The notes: a model not told the origin generated them from the letters alone. A DNA stretch of 41,886 nt from Clostridia bacterium (GCA_036654455.1 JAVVRZ010000007.1:1-41886); one strand, 5' to 3'. Shown: positions 6,643 through 16,060, counted from the stretch's first letter. Numbers and translations are program-made.

Positions 6643-9504
6643 ATGCAAAAGAGAAATGTTAGAATAATAACCATAGCCCTATCTATAATAATGTGCTGTA
6701 CTCTTATTTTGCCTAGCTCTGTCTACGCTATGCCAACTCAAAATAAAGTTGTCAATATTGGTTGGATGAATATTAAGGGTTATATGGGCGGTACGGTAGA
6801 CCAACCTAGCGGTTACTTTCACGAATATTTAGAAATTATCTCTCAATACACCCGTTGGAAATATAAATATGTAATATGTGAAAACTTCTACGAATTAAGC
6901 CAAAAATTATTTGCCGGCGAGATAGACATTATGTGCGGAGTTTTTGATACCAAGGCTCGCAAAGACGAGGGTAAGTTTGCTTTTCCGCAGTATAGCGCCG
7001 GCGTAGATAGCACTTCGATATTTGTTCATAACGAGAGCGACCTTTTATTTGGTAACCCCGCCGACCTTGAAGGTTTAACTATCGGCGTAGAGGACAACGC
7101 TAATTATGATAACTTAGTCGAATACTATGAAAGTTTAGGGTTAGATACAAGTAAAATAATCAAATATACCAGTATGGACGACATCAAAAATGACATTTTA
7201 AGAGGGAAAATTCCACTTGGAGCTATGGGCGGATTTAGAAATGACAAATGTTTTAGAGCCATAGCTACTTTTGCGCCAAGTAATTTTTATTTTGTTACAA
7301 GTTTTGACCCAAAGCATAAAGAAATATTGCACGGACTCAACGACGCTCTTGAACAAATCAATATTCATAAACCATCGTTGCATAATAGTTTAGCTAGCGA
7401 ATATCTAGTAAGCGACGACGCCGAATTTCATTTGACTTACGAACTTGATAAATATGTCAAGACAGCCAAACCCTTTACGGTTTTATGTAATAGCAACGCT
7501 ATTCCAATCGAATTTAAGGGCGACAACGGCGAACTTTGTGGCGTTACCGCCGACTATTTCAAGGAATTATCGCAACTTACCGGACTTAAATTTGATTTTA
7601 TTTTTGAACAAGGCAATATTAAGCCGGATATTATTCCTCATTTTAATTATTCAATCAAACAAGCTAACGAGCTAGGTTATAATTTATCTAATCTTTATAT
7701 GCGTTTGCCAATGGTATTGATTAAGAATAAGAATCACGGGCTAGGCGAACGAACCGCCGTACCTGACTACTATTTGTCTAACTACGACCCGGCTCGCATC
7801 AATGGCATAGGCAAGACTATAATACATTGTCAAGGCACTCTTGACTGTCTTGACGCCGTCGTAAACAATCGAGCCGACCAAACCATAGTTAACTCGGTAA
7901 TTGCAAGTAGATTAGTTAGCGGTGGTAATTATAGAGAATTGATTGTTACAACCTTAAACAACGAATATTATAATTATTGCATAGCCGTAAGCGATAGTAT
8001 AGATACCCAAGCGCTTGATACGATAAATATGGCGATAAATCATATAAAAAGCGGACAAGTCAGCGATATGCTAGTTTCTAACGCCGTCAAATATCAAGAC
8101 AATTCTATATTCGCCATTTTAAATAGAATTTCCCCCGTAACTACGGCGATAATTATTACAGTTTCGTTAGTTAGCGCTTTAACTATTATATTGTTGTTAA
8201 TTAGTAAGCTAAAAAACAATATTTTAAAGGTCAAGAATTTAGGAAGCGACAACTTGACTTCGGCGCTTTCTAGGCAAGGTTTTATCGTTCAAGCAAGGGA
8301 AATTTTAAATACTATCGAAGGCGATTACGATATGATTGACTTTGATATTGAGAACTTTGGTTACATCAACGAGCTTTACGGCATAACAATAGGCGACGCC
8401 GTACTTAAAAAAGTCGTCGACGATATAAAGAGTATATTAGAGCCTAACGAAATTATTTCTCGACTTTACGCCGACCACTTTTTGTTGTTGCTCAATGATT
8501 TAAGCGTTAACAAACTAATGCAAGTTTTAGATAATTCCTTAGAGAATTTCATTGTGCTTAATGAAAGTTATGCCGTAAATTTTAAGTTTGGGATATATAA
8601 AATAACCGATAAAACGTTAGCTATTAGCTATATGGCAAGTTACGCAAATTCTGCAAAAAGCGGAATTAAACACAATGCCTTAGAAAATTCTAGAATATAC
8701 GACGTAGATAGGCACAACATGCGACTTAGAAGAGTTCGTATAGTGGCGGAATTTGACTTTGCCTTAAAGAGCGGTGAGATATTTGCAAATTTTCAACCCA
8801 AATTTGACGCTATTACCAAGCGTGTCGTAGGGGCGGAGGCTTTGGCTAGGTGGCGTCGCAACGGAGAGTTTATTTCGCCGTTAGAGTTTATAGACTTGAT
8901 AGAAAAGAATGGCAAAGTAATCGAGCTTGACTTTTTTATTCTTAGACAAACGTGTCAGTTGCTCCGTCAACTTGCAGACGAAGGCAAACAGCTCTTGCCT
9001 ATATCGGTAAATTTTTCTAGGCTACACATCAACAATGTCAATTTTGTGCGAGATATTGAAGCCGTGCTATGCGAATATGGCATTGACCGTAAATATATCG
9101 AGATAGAGTTTACCGAATCTATTATGATAGAAGACCGCTCTAACGCTTTAACAACCGGCGACCTTTTAAATGATGCAGGCTTTACAATTTGTATCGATGA
9201 CTTCGGCTCGGGTTATTCGTCCCTTAACGCTTTAAAAGATTTAAAATATCATATAGTTAAGCTCGACGCAGGGTTTTTTATCCTTAAAGATACCAGTAAC
9301 CTTGCAAAAGCTAAGACAATTCTAGTCGAAATAATCAAATTGCTTAAAGCTATCGGGGCAAAGATAGTAGCCGAAGGCATAGAAACTAACGACCAATATG
9401 AATTTGCTAGGGACGCAGGGTGCGACTACATACAAGGTTACTATTTTTCAAAAGCTATTTCAAAAGAAGAAACGCTTAAATTATTTAGAGGAAGCGACGA
9501 ATAA
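6643..9504 (+). CDS. Receptor-type cyclic-di-GMP phosphodiesterase: two SBP domains, degenerate GGDEF, EAL
   Basis: A 953-aa sensor. A signal peptide (about 1-29, ending VYA) leads to two tandem family-3 solute-binding domains (about 37-265 and 275-495) outside the cell, one membrane segment (about 497-520), a GGDEF-like domain and a C-terminal EAL domain. The GGDEF motif is replaced by YADHF, so cyclase activity is not expected. The EAL domain looks active: EAL at 732-734, NFS, EFTES, DDFG (852-855), KLD, EGIE and QGY (931) are all present. It likely lowers c-di-GMP in response to a ligand such as an amino acid; the ligand is unknown. Ribosome site AAAGGA lies 6 nt before ATG. Confidence 0.93.
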   Translation: MQKRNVRIITIALSIIMCCTLILPSSVYAMPTQNKVVNIGWMNIKGYMGGTVDQPSGYFHEYLEIISQYTRWKYKYVICENFYELSQKLFAGEIDIMCGVFDTKARKDEGKFAFPQYSAGVDSTSIFVHNESDLLFGNPADLEGLTIGVEDNANYDNLVEYYESLGLDTSKIIKYTSMDDIKNDILRGKIPLGAMGGFRNDKCFRAIATFAPSNFYFVTSFDPKHKEILHGLNDALEQINIHKPSLHNSLASEYLVSDDAEFHLTYELDKYVKTAKPFTVLCNSNAIPIEFKGDNGELCGVTADYFKELSQLTGLKFDFIFEQGNIKPDIIPHFNYSIKQANELGYNLSNLYMRLPMVLIKNKNHGLGERTAVPDYYLSNYDPARINGIGKTIIHCQGTLDCLDAVVNNRADQTIVNSVIASRLVSGGNYRELIVTTLNNEYYNYCIAVSDSIDTQALDTINMAINHIKSGQVSDMLVSNAVKYQDNSIFAILNRISPVTTAIIITVSLVSALTIILLLISKLKNNILKVKNLGSDNLTSALSRQGFIVQAREILNTIEGDYDMIDFDIENFGYINELYGITIGDAVLKKVVDDIKSILEPNEIISRLYADHFLLLLNDLSVNKLMQVLDNSLENFIVLNESYAVNFKFGIYKITDKTLAISYMASYANSAKSGIKHNALENSRIYDVDRHNMRLRRVRIVAEFDFALKSGEIFANFQPKFDAITKRVVGAEALARWRRNGEFISPLEFIDLIEKNGKVIELDFFILRQTCQLLRQLADEGKQLLPISVNFSRLHINNVNFVRDIEAVLCEYGIDRKYIEIEFTESIMIEDRSNALTTGDLLNDAGFTICIDDFGSGYSSLNALKDLKYHIVKLDAGFFILKDTSNLAKAKTILVEIIKLLKAIGAKIVAEGIETNDQYEFARDAGCDYIQGYYFSKAISKEETLKLFRGSDE

Positions 9505-9590
9505 CAAGAAGGAAGACTTTAATTATTTAGAAAAAGCGAAAAATAACAAGAAGAAAAATTTTAATTATTTAGAAAAAATAACTAATAAAT
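9479..9590. repeat. 42-bp tandem repeat spanning the phosphodiesterase stop codon
   Basis: AATTATTTAG recurs at 9479, 9521 and 9563, exactly 42 bp apart, each followed by similar A-rich sequence; about 2.5 copies. The stop codon of the preceding gene (9502-9504) lies in the first copy. One other frame stays open through the copies, encoding NYLE..NNKK-type units, but it has no start signal of its own and I do not call it a gene. Confidence 0.85.
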
Positions 9591-9592
9591 GA

Positions 9593-9787
9593 TTAATAAG
9601 TAAAAATATTAGACAAAACAAAACATTATTATTTAAGAATGTCTATAAAAATTTCTTATTTTTTAGCTAAATAGTAATGGCTTAAAAAACAAATCTAACA
9701 AATTTTATTTGTAGGTAAAGTCAGTAAAATATTTCTTTGCATTATTTAAAAAAATATACGCAATTTAATTTTAATTTATTTTAAATC
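9593..9787. other. AT-rich intergenic DNA without a visible gene
   Basis: Between the 42-bp repeat and the hairpin at 9788 there is only AT-rich sequence. I see no coding frame of useful length and no RNA gene. Confidence 0.6.
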
Positions 9788-9824
9788 AAACTTAGTCTAA
9801 TACATTAAATTTTAGGCTAAGTTT
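9788..9824. terminator. Terminator hairpin before the ribosomal operon
   Basis: A 13-bp stem (9788-9800 with 9812-9824, one G-T pair) and an 11-nt loop, followed by TGTTTATTATT on the plus strand. It probably ends transcription from the phosphodiesterase gene and shields the ribosomal promoter. Confidence 0.65.
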
Positions 9825-9875
9825 GTTTATTATTAGCTATTTTAGGTTAAAATACGTTTTTAATTAAAACTATCT

Positions 9876-9942
9876 AAAAACTTAAAAATACAGTAAAAAT
9901 AGTTAAAAAAACTACCAAAAACCTTAAAAAACTACTAAAAAA
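9876..9942 (+). promoter_or_regulatory. Helically phased A-tracts upstream of the rpsJ promoter
   Basis: Seven runs of 5-7 A lie at 9876-9880, 9884-9888, 9895-9899, 9905-9911, 9917-9921, 9926-9931 and 9937-9942. The last six have centres about 10.7 bp apart on average, one helical turn. Such phasing gives intrinsically curved DNA, and A-tracts just before a -35 box act like UP elements for the RNA polymerase alpha subunit. Placement directly before the -35 at 9946 fits boosted transcription of the ribosomal operon. Confidence 0.7.
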
Positions 9943-9945
9943 CAG

Positions 9946-9975
9946 TTGACCGTACTTGCATATTTGTGATATATT
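9946..9975 (+). promoter_or_regulatory. Main promoter of the S10-spc-alpha superoperon
   Basis: TTGACC (9946-9951), an 18-bp spacer and TATATT (9970-9975). Start of transcription is expected near 9982, leaving a leader of about 265 nt before rpsJ. Confidence 0.75.
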
Positions 9976-9981
9976 TATAAG

Positions 9982-10247
9982 GCTGTGGAAAAGGGTAGAG
10001 GCGGGAGGTTACTGAGCAAACAGAAAACTCACGCTGACCAATGCAGAAGGCAAGACCATCTGCTAGTCGACCGATAATATATTTAAGTTTGTCAAGTGCG
10101 TTTAAGTATGCAAACTAACAACTTAAAAGACTAAGTAGGGCGCAAATAAGCGCTTTATAATTATTCCACCAATGACACACACGGTTGTGTTGTTTGCAAA
10201 GGCTATTCGGTCGGTTCAATAAAAACATTTAAAAGGAGTACACATTA
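9982..10247 (+). promoter_or_regulatory. Structured 5' leader of the S10 operon (candidate ribosomal-protein leader)
   Basis: The leader is long, more G+C-rich than flanking spacers, and full of complementary segments. GCAGA/TCTGC pair at 10043-10063. TTTAAGTT/AACTTAAA pair at 10082-10127. TAGGGCGC/GCGCTTTA form an 8-bp stem with a 6-nt loop at 10136-10157. A long-range stem, GACCGATA (10069-10076) with TATTCGGTC (10204-10212), would close the whole domain just before the rpsJ ribosome site. S10 operons are commonly autoregulated through such leaders, by L4 in E. coli; which protein or signal acts here cannot be read from the sequence. Confidence 0.55.
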
Positions 10248-10556
10248 ATGGCAGATCAAAAGAAAATGAGAATCAAACTTAAATCTTATGACCACAACCT
10301 TGTGGACGCTTCGGCAGAAAAAATCGTAGCCGTAGCCAAAGAGATGGGAGCAAAGGTAAGCGGACCTATTCCACTACCAACCGAACGAGAGATTATTACC
10401 GTACTACGTGCAACGCACAAGTATAAGGACGCTCGTGAACAATTTGAACTAAAAACGCATAAACGCTTAATTGACATTTACAATCCTAACGCGCGCACTA
10501 TTGACAGCCTAACCAAGCTTAATTTGCCTGCTGGTATTGATGTTAAGATTAAGTAA
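10248..10556 (+). CDS. rpsJ: 30S ribosomal protein S10
   Basis: A 102-aa protein with the S10 signatures [16 protein letters not shown] and HKRLIDI. It sits in the head of the 30S subunit and, as NusE, also joins antitermination complexes with NusB. Start ATG follows AAAAGGAG at 9-nt spacing. First gene of the superoperon, directly after the structured leader. Confidence 0.98.
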   Translation: MADQKKMRIKLKSYDHNLVDASAEKIVAVAKEMGAKVSGPIPLPTEREIITVLRATHKYKDAREQFELKTHKRLIDIYNPNARTIDSLTKLNLPAGIDVKIK

Positions 10557-10587
10557 TATACAATTTATACGGAGGTGAACTTTATCA

Positions 10588-11226
10588 ATGAATAAAGCAA
10601 TCATAGGCAAAAAGTTAGGAATGACACAAGTCTTCGAGAAAGACGGCGCAATGGTACCCGTAACAGTAGTGTTGGCTGGTCCTTGCCCTATAATACAGAA
10701 GAAGACCACAGAAAGAGACGGCTATTCCGCCGTACAACTAGGTTTTGAGCAAGTTAAAGATTCTTATCTTAACAAACCCGAAATGGGACATCTTAAAGCG
10801 GCTAACGCAGGCGCTCTTAAAGTTCTTAAAGAGTTCGACCTACAAGACGCAAGCAATATGAAAGTTGGCGACGTAATCAAATGTTCAACATTTGTAGTAG
10901 GCGAATTAGTCGACGTTACCGGCACAACTAAGGGTCACGGATTTAGTGGCGTAATCAAGAGATGGGGACATCACAGACTTAAAGAAACTCACGGTGTTGG
11001 CCCTGTTCATAGACAAGTCGGTTCGCTAGGCGCAAACTCTACGCCAAGCAGAGTAATGCCCGGCAAGAAATTACCCGGTCAATATGGCGCCGAGCAAATG
11101 ACCGTACTCAACCTCAAAGTAATTAGAGTTGATGAAGAAAGAGGCGTTTTACTAATAAAGGGAGCAATCCCCGGCGCAAAAAACAGTATAGTCTACGTGC
11201 GTAACGCTGTTAAAACATTGAACTAG
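10588..11226 (+). CDS. rplC: 50S ribosomal protein L3
   Basis: A 212-aa protein opening with GKKLGMTQVF, and with the long loop region around GHGFSGVIKRWG and MPGKKLPGQYG that reaches toward the peptidyl transferase centre. L3 is an early assembly protein of the 50S subunit. An excellent GGAGGTGA ribosome site precedes the ATG. Confidence 0.98.
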   Translation: MNKAIIGKKLGMTQVFEKDGAMVPVTVVLAGPCPIIQKKTTERDGYSAVQLGFEQVKDSYLNKPEMGHLKAANAGALKVLKEFDLQDASNMKVGDVIKCSTFVVGELVDVTGTTKGHGFSGVIKRWGHHRLKETHGVGPVHRQVGSLGANSTPSRVMPGKKLPGQYGAEQMTVLNLKVIRVDEERGVLLIKGAIPGAKNSIVYVRNAVKTLN

Positions 11227-11242
11227 GGGAGGAAAATAATAA

Positions 11243-11866
11243 ATGCAAGTTAAAGTATATAATACCGAGGCGCAAGAGGTCGGTAAAGTTAAATTAGAAG
11301 ATAGCGTGTTTGGTTGCGAATATAATTCGTCGCTAATACACCAAGTCGTAGTAGCCTACCTAGCTAATCAACGTCAAGGCACGAAAAGTGCGCTTAATCG
11401 TAGCGAAGTTCGTGGCGGTGGCATTAAACCTTGGAGACAAAAAGGCACAGGCAGAGCAAGACAAGGCAGTATCCGTGCTCCACAATGGAAGAAGGGTGGC
11501 GTAGTCTTTGCGCCAAAGCCACGTGACTTTGAAAAGAAACTCAACAAGAAAGTCAAACTTGCCGCTTTTAGAAGCGCAATTAGCTACAAAGTAGCCAACA
11601 ACGAATTAATAGTTCTTGACAAGTTTGAACTTGCTCAGGCAAAGACCAAGTTAGTAGCGCAAATTCTTGCTAACTTTAAGTTAAAGAGCAAGACCTTGCT
11701 TATTATCGAAGATAACGAGCAAGACATACTAAGAGCATCTGGCAACATCGAATGTTTGACAGTATGCGTTAGCGAATTAGTTGGGGTATATCAGTTGGTA
11801 GCCAATACCACAATACTTGCGACTAAGTCAGCAATGAAGAAGATTGAGGAGGCCTATTTGGTATGA
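11243..11866 (+). CDS. rplD: 50S ribosomal protein L4
   Basis: A 207-aa protein with the conserved tunnel-loop segment GGGIKPWRQKGTGRARQGS. L4 lines the peptide exit tunnel; in E. coli it also represses its own S10 operon, which makes it one candidate regulator of the leader upstream, though this is not shown here. Its stop overlaps the rplW start by 4 bp. Confidence 0.98.
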   Translation: MQVKVYNTEAQEVGKVKLEDSVFGCEYNSSLIHQVVVAYLANQRQGTKSALNRSEVRGGGIKPWRQKGTGRARQGSIRAPQWKKGGVVFAPKPRDFEKKLNKKVKLAAFRSAISYKVANNELIVLDKFELAQAKTKLVAQILANFKLKSKTLLIIEDNEQDILRASGNIECLTVCVSELVGVYQLVANTTILATKSAMKKIEEAYLV

Positions 11867-12153
11867 ACCCATACGACATTATAAGAAAACCAGTTTTGTC
11901 AGAAAAGAGTTACAGCGGTATAGCAAGCAAAATATATACCTTTGAGGTAGCTGTCGGTTCTAACAAGATTGAAATTAAAAATGCAATCGAACAAATATTT
12001 AACGTAAAAGTAGAAAAAATTAACACCGCAAACGTCAGAGGAAAGATGAAAAGGCAAGGTAAACATCAAGGTTTAACTGCTAAATGGAAAAAAGCTATTG
12101 TTCACTTGACCAAAGACAGCAAAGCATTAGAGTTCTTTGAGAGCTTGGCTTAA
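11863..12153 (+). CDS. rplW: 50S ribosomal protein L23
   Basis: A 96-aa protein with IIRKPVLSEKS at the N-terminus and the loop NVRGKMKRQGK. L23 sits at the tunnel exit and docks trigger factor and the signal recognition particle. Its ATG overlaps the rplD stop (ATGA), implying coupled translation. Confidence 0.98.
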   Translation: MNPYDIIRKPVLSEKSYSGIASKIYTFEVAVGSNKIEIKNAIEQIFNVKVEKINTANVRGKMKRQGKHQGLTAKWKKAIVHLTKDSKALEFFESLA

Positions 12154-12170
12154 TTTAGGAGGATTTAACA

Positions 12171-12998
12171 ATGGCAATTAGAAGATACAAACCAACATCA
12201 GCAGGTCGCCGTTTTATGTCTGTGCCAACGTACGAAGAGATTACTTCTACTACCCCGCACAGAAGCTTACTTAGAACGCTCAGTAAGAGTGGCGGACGTA
12301 ACGCTCAGGGCAAGATTACCGTAAGACACATCGGCGGAGGCAATCGCACAAAGTACCGTGTAATAGACTTTAAACGTAACAAATACGATATTCCCGCAAA
12401 AGTAGCTACAATCGAATACGACCCAAACCGTTCGGCTAATATTGCTCTACTTCATTACGCAGACGGCGAAAAGAGATATATTCTAGCTCCCCTGGGTCTT
12501 AACGTAGGCGATACAATAATCTCGGCTACAACAGCAGATATCAAAGACGGCAACAATCTTCCGCTTGAAAATATCCCAGTTGGCGCAATTATACACAACA
12601 TTGAGATTTCACCCGAAAAGGGCGGACAAGTCGCAAGAGCAGCCGGTATATCAGCTCAACTTATGGCAAAAGAAGGCAAATATGCAACTCTAAGAATGCC
12701 CTCTGGCGAAACAAGACTTGTGCTTACAAAGTGTCACGCAACAATCGGTCAAGTCGGTAACGTAGACCATTCAATAGTTAATCTCGGCAAAGCCGGCAAG
12801 ACAAGATATAAGGGTATTAGACCTACCGTACGTGGTAGCGCAATGAACCCTTGCGACCACCCACACGGCGGTGGCGAAGGCAAAGCGCCTATTGGTCATC
12901 CCGGCCCAGTTACCCCTTGGGGCAAGCCAGCGCTAGGATATAAGACTAGAAAGAAAGGCAAAGCGTCCAACAAGATGATTATTAAGAGAGTTAATTAA
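12171..12998 (+). CDS. rplB: 50S ribosomal protein L2
   Basis: A 275-aa protein of normal length. [11 protein letters not shown] begins it, GGGNRTKYR follows, and the near-universal [17 protein letters not shown] segment holds the histidine tied to peptidyl transferase function. L2 helps join the two subunits. A strong AGGAGG ribosome site lies upstream. Confidence 0.98.
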   Translation: MAIRRYKPTSAGRRFMSVPTYEEITSTTPHRSLLRTLSKSGGRNAQGKITVRHIGGGNRTKYRVIDFKRNKYDIPAKVATIEYDPNRSANIALLHYADGEKRYILAPLGLNVGDTIISATTADIKDGNNLPLENIPVGAIIHNIEISPEKGGQVARAAGISAQLMAKEGKYATLRMPSGETRLVLTKCHATIGQVGNVDHSIVNLGKAGKTRYKGIRPTVRGSAMNPCDHPHGGGEGKAPIGHPGPVTPWGKPALGYKTRKKGKASNKMIIKRVN

Positions 12999-13009
12999 GG
13001 AGAAGATAA

Positions 13010-13294
13010 ATGAGTAGATCAACTAAAAAAGGACCATTTGTAGATCAAAAGTTACTGCAAAGAGCAAAAGCGCTTAATGAGAGTGGCAAGAAAGAAGTAT
13101 TAAAGACGTGGTCAAGGTCTTCAACAATCTTTCCCGACTTTATAGGACACACAATAGCAGTACACGATGGCAGGAAACACGTACCAGTATATATTACAGA
13201 AGATATGGTAGGACTTAAACTCGGCGAGTTTGCTCCTACAAGAACGTTTAGAGGGCATAGTGGCGGTAGCAAGACCACAACTGCCACAAAGTAA
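13010..13294 (+). CDS. rpsS: 30S ribosomal protein S19
   Basis: A 94-aa protein with [15 protein letters not shown] and [12 protein letters not shown] followed by [11 protein letters not shown]19 lies in the 30S head, near S13 and the decoding-site tRNAs. Close spacing (11 bp) to rplB shows co-transcription. Confidence 0.98.
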   Translation: MSRSTKKGPFVDQKLLQRAKALNESGKKEVLKTWSRSSTIFPDFIGHTIAVHDGRKHVPVYITEDMVGLKLGEFAPTRTFRGHSGGSKTTTATK

Positions 13295-13305
13295 GGAGGA
13301 GAACA

Positions 13306-13692
13306 ATGGCAACTAGAAGCAAAGAGAAAGGAATTAAGAGGGCAGAGTCCCGTGAAAAAAGACCTTTTGCCAAAGCGAAATATATTCGTATGTCACCAAG
13401 TAAAGTAGGCATAGTACTCGATTTAATTCGTGGCAAGGCATACTTTCAAGCAGTAGCTATTCTTAAAGGCTCTCCAAAAATTGCCTGCGAACCTGTGCTT
13501 AAAGCGCTTAACTCAGCCGCTGCAAATGCAGAAGTAAACAAAGGGTTAGCCAAAGACACACTGTATGTCGCAGAATGTTATACAGGGCAAGGGCCAGTGC
13601 TTAAAAGATTCCAACCTGTATCTAAGGGCAGAGCACATAGCATATTAAAGCGTACAAGCCATATCACGATTGTGCTTGACCAAAAGGCTTAA
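13306..13692 (+). CDS. rplV: 50S ribosomal protein L22
   Basis: A 128-aa protein with the L22 core ([19 protein letters not shown], then [10 protein letters not shown]) and the C-terminal hairpin region [14 protein letters not shown] that extends into the exit tunnel. About 15 residues longer than the shortest family members because of its basic N-terminus. GGAGG lies before the ATG. Confidence 0.97.
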   Translation: MATRSKEKGIKRAESREKRPFAKAKYIRMSPSKVGIVLDLIRGKAYFQAVAILKGSPKIACEPVLKALNSAAANAEVNKGLAKDTLYVAECYTGQGPVLKRFQPVSKGRAHSILKRTSHITIVLDQKA

Positions 13693-13708
13693 AGGGGGAA
13701 AGATATTA

Positions 13709-14365
13709 ATGGGACAAAAAGTTAATCCGATAGGAATGAGAATTGGAATTAATAAAGACTGGAATAGTAGATGGACTTGTAACAAAGCCGACTTTGCAAC
13801 CTTTATTAAAGAAGACAACGTTTTAAGAACATATATCAAAAAGAAATATTACCTCGCTTCTATATCAAGACTTGATATCGAACGTAGCGACGGTAAAATT
13901 GTAATCAATATTGTAACGGGTAGACCCGGCGTATTAATCGGCAAGGGCGGAGCAGGCGCAGAACAAATCAAAGCCGAACTCGTTAAACTTATTGGCAACA
14001 AAGAAATAGTTCTTAACATTATTGAAGTTAAAAGACCCGACGCAGACGCTCAACTAATAGCTGAGAATATAGCCGGACAACTAGAAAACAGAATAGCTTT
14101 CCGTCGCGCTATGCGTCAATGTATACAAAGAGCAATCAGGTCAGGCGTTAAAGGTATTAAAACTATGGTTAGCGGTAGACTTGACGGCGCAGAAATTGCA
14201 AGAAAAGAACATTATCACGAAGGAAGTATTCCACTACACACTTTAAGAGCCGACATCGACTACGGCTTTGCCCAAGCTAAGACCACTTTTGGTATTATAG
14301 GCGTAAAAGTGTGGGTTTACAACGGAGAAATATTAGGTAAGAAACTTAAAGGAGGTAATGACTAA
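13709..14365 (+). CDS. rpsC: 30S ribosomal protein S3
   Basis: A 218-aa protein beginning [13 protein letters not shown], the usual S3 N-terminus, with the KH-type RNA-binding motif [15 protein letters not shown] place the start at ATG 13709, behind an AAAGGGGGAAAG site; an upstream in-frame extension overlapping rplV is not needed. S3 lies at the mRNA entry channel. The stop overlaps the rplP start by one base (TAATG). Confidence 0.97.
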   Translation: MGQKVNPIGMRIGINKDWNSRWTCNKADFATFIKEDNVLRTYIKKKYYLASISRLDIERSDGKIVINIVTGRPGVLIGKGGAGAEQIKAELVKLIGNKEIVLNIIEVKRPDADAQLIAENIAGQLENRIAFRRAMRQCIQRAIRSGVKGIKTMVSGRLDGAEIARKEHYHEGSIPLHTLRADIDYGFAQAKTTFGIIGVKVWVYNGEILGKKLKGGND

Positions 14366-14796
14366 TGTTAATGCCCAAAAGAGTAAAAAGACGCCGTGTG
14401 CATCGTGGCAGAATGTGCGGTACAGCGCATAAGGGCAATTTCATTGCCTACGGAGAATACGGTTTAGCTACGCTAGATTGCGGTTGGATTACCAGTAACC
14501 AAATAGAAGCGGCAAGAGTAGCGATGACAAGATTTATCAAACGTGGCGGACAAGTATGGGTAGATATCTTCCCTCACAAACCAGTTACCAAGAAACCAGC
14601 CGAAACTCGTATGGGTTCAGGCAAAGGTTCTCCTGAGTTTTGGGTTGCGGTAGTCAAGCCCGGTAGAGTTATGTTCGAAATGGCAGGCATACCCGAAGAC
14701 CAAGCCAGAGAGGCGCTTAGGCTCGCAAGCCATAAACTGCCTGTTAGGTGTAAGTTTATAAAGAAAGAAGAGGTGAAGACAGATGAAGGCGAGTAA
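14365..14796 (+). CDS. rplP: 50S ribosomal protein L16
   Basis: A 143-aa protein starting [15 protein letters not shown] and containing [19 protein letters not shown], the conserved L16 loop near the A-site tRNA. GGAGG (14351-14355) is best spaced for ATG 14365 rather than the second ATG at 14371. Confidence 0.97.
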   Translation: MLMPKRVKRRRVHRGRMCGTAHKGNFIAYGEYGLATLDCGWITSNQIEAARVAMTRFIKRGGQVWVDIFPHKPVTKKPAETRMGSGKGSPEFWVAVVKPGRVMFEMAGIPEDQAREALRLASHKLPVRCKFIKKEEVKTDEGE

Positions 14797-14974
14797 AATT
14801 AGAGATATGAACAACGAGGAACTCAACATTAAGTTGCAAGACCTGAAAAAGGAACTTTTCAATCTTCGTCTTTCTAATGCTACGGGACATCTTACAAACA
14901 ATATGGCGCTTAACCTTTGCAAAAAAGACATCGCAAAAGTTATGACCATACTTAAAGAAAGAGAGGGCAAGTAA
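14783..14974 (+). CDS. rpmC: 50S ribosomal protein L29
   Basis: A 63-aa helical protein with the L29 pattern [16 protein letters not shown] and a C-terminal [12 protein letters not shown]. It sits near the tunnel exit beside L23. It overlaps the 3' end of rplP by 14 bp and has AGAGGTGA as ribosome site within rplP. Confidence 0.96.
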   Translation: MKASKIRDMNNEELNIKLQDLKKELFNLRLSNATGHLTNNMALNLCKKDIAKVMTILKEREGK

Positions 14975-14983
14975 GGAGATATT

Positions 14984-15250
14984 ATGGCAGAAATTATTGA
15001 AAGAAATAAGAGAAAAGAATTAATCGGCGTTGTAACATCTAATAAGATGGACAAGACCATCGTAATTGCGGTAGTTAATAAATTTAAACACCCGCTATAC
15101 AAAAAGACAATTTCCACAACCAAGAAATTTAAAGCTCACGACGAAGAAAACCAATGCGGTATAGGCGACAAAGTCCTTATTACCGAGACGAGAAAGTTAA
15201 GCAAAGACAAAAACTGGCGTTTGGTTTCTATCATCGAGAGAGCAAAGTAG
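14984..15250 (+). CDS. rpsQ: 30S ribosomal protein S17
   Basis: An 88-aa protein with the S17 OB-fold sequence [16 protein letters not shown] and the conserved [20 protein letters not shown] ending. S17 is an early binder of 16S rRNA. Preceded by AAGGAG. Confidence 0.97.
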   Translation: MAEIIERNKRKELIGVVTSNKMDKTIVIAVVNKFKHPLYKKTISTTKKFKAHDEENQCGIGDKVLITETRKLSKDKNWRLVSIIERAK

Positions 15251-15264
15251 GAGGGCGGTTATAA

Positions 15265-15633
15265 ATGATTCAAACATTTACAAGATTGAAGGCTGCCGAC
15301 AACTCGGGCGCAAAAGAAATTATGTGCATTAAGGTATTAGGCGGTTCAGTTAGAAAATTTGGCAATATCGGCGATATTATCGTCGCTAGCGTTAAGAGCG
15401 CCTCAGCGGGCGGTCTAGTTAAGAAAGGCGAAGTAGTGCGTGCAGTAATCGTTCGCACAGCTAGCGGACTTAATCGTAAAGACGGCACTCATATCCGTTT
15501 TGACGACAATGCGGCAGTTATCATAGACAATCAAAAGCAACCCAGAGGCACACGTATTTTTGGGCCCGTCGCTCGTGAACTAAGAGAAAAAGACTATATG
15601 CGTATCGTTTCTCTTGCTCCCGAAGTACTTTAA
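15265..15633 (+). CDS. rplN: 50S ribosomal protein L14
   Basis: A 122-aa protein of exactly the normal length: [19 protein letters not shown] at the start, then [13 protein letters not shown] near the end. L14 forms an intersubunit bridge and is a binding site for the silencing factor RsfS. GGAGGGCGG precedes the ATG. Confidence 0.98.
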   Translation: MIQTFTRLKAADNSGAKEIMCIKVLGGSVRKFGNIGDIIVASVKSASAGGLVKKGEVVRAVIVRTASGLNRKDGTHIRFDDNAAVIIDNQKQPRGTRIFGPVARELREKDYMRIVSLAPEVL

Positions 15634-15648
15634 GAGGAGGCAGGAAGA

Positions 15649-16056
15649 ATGGCAAATTATAGCGTAAAAAAAGGCGACACAGTCGAAATTTTAGTCGGCG
15701 ACGAAAAAGAGAAAGGCAAACGTGGCAAAGTGCTTTTAGTATCTTCTAATGGCAAAGTCATAGTTGAAGGTCTTAATATCGTTAAAAGACATACCCGTCC
15801 TCGCAAGGCGCAGGAAAAGGGCGGTATCGTAGATAAACCAAGACCAATCGATATCAGTAACGTTAGCGTAGTATGCCCAACTTGCAAAAAAGCCGTAAGA
15901 GTAGGACACACCCTATCGGCAGACGGCAAAAAGTTCGTTAGAACTTGCAAGAAATGCGGAGCAATTCTAGACGTTAAACAAGAAAAAGCAACCAAAAAAG
16001 CAACCAAAAAGAAAGCAGTTAAAGAACTTAAAGAAGAAATAAACAAGGAGGAATAG
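15649..16056 (+). CDS. rplX: 50S ribosomal protein L24 with lysine-rich tail
   Basis: L24 starts 50S assembly. The KOW core KKGDTVEILVGDEKEKGKRGKVL is followed by a four-cysteine zinc-ribbon-like segment (CPTC ... CKKC). At 135 aa it is about 30 residues longer than usual because of a tail rich in Lys, Ala, Thr and Glu. The neighbouring L5 begins with a similar tail on the other side of the junction. Confidence 0.96.
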   Translation: MANYSVKKGDTVEILVGDEKEKGKRGKVLLVSSNGKVIVEGLNIVKRHTRPRKAQEKGGIVDKPRPIDISNVSVVCPTCKKAVRVGHTLSADGKKFVRTCKKCGAILDVKQEKATKKATKKKAVKELKEEINKEE

Positions 16057-16060
16057 TTAA

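Noticed and set aside
9398..9592. 64-codon frame with NYLE/NNKK repeats over the phosphodiesterase 3' end
   Set aside because: It has no ribosome site or promoter of its own and owes its openness to the A-rich 42-bp repeat.
14617..15123. 168-codon minus-strand frame opposite rplP, rpmC and rpsQ
   Set aside because: Antisense shadow of three certain genes; its leucine/serine-rich composition is what reversed lysine-rich codons give.
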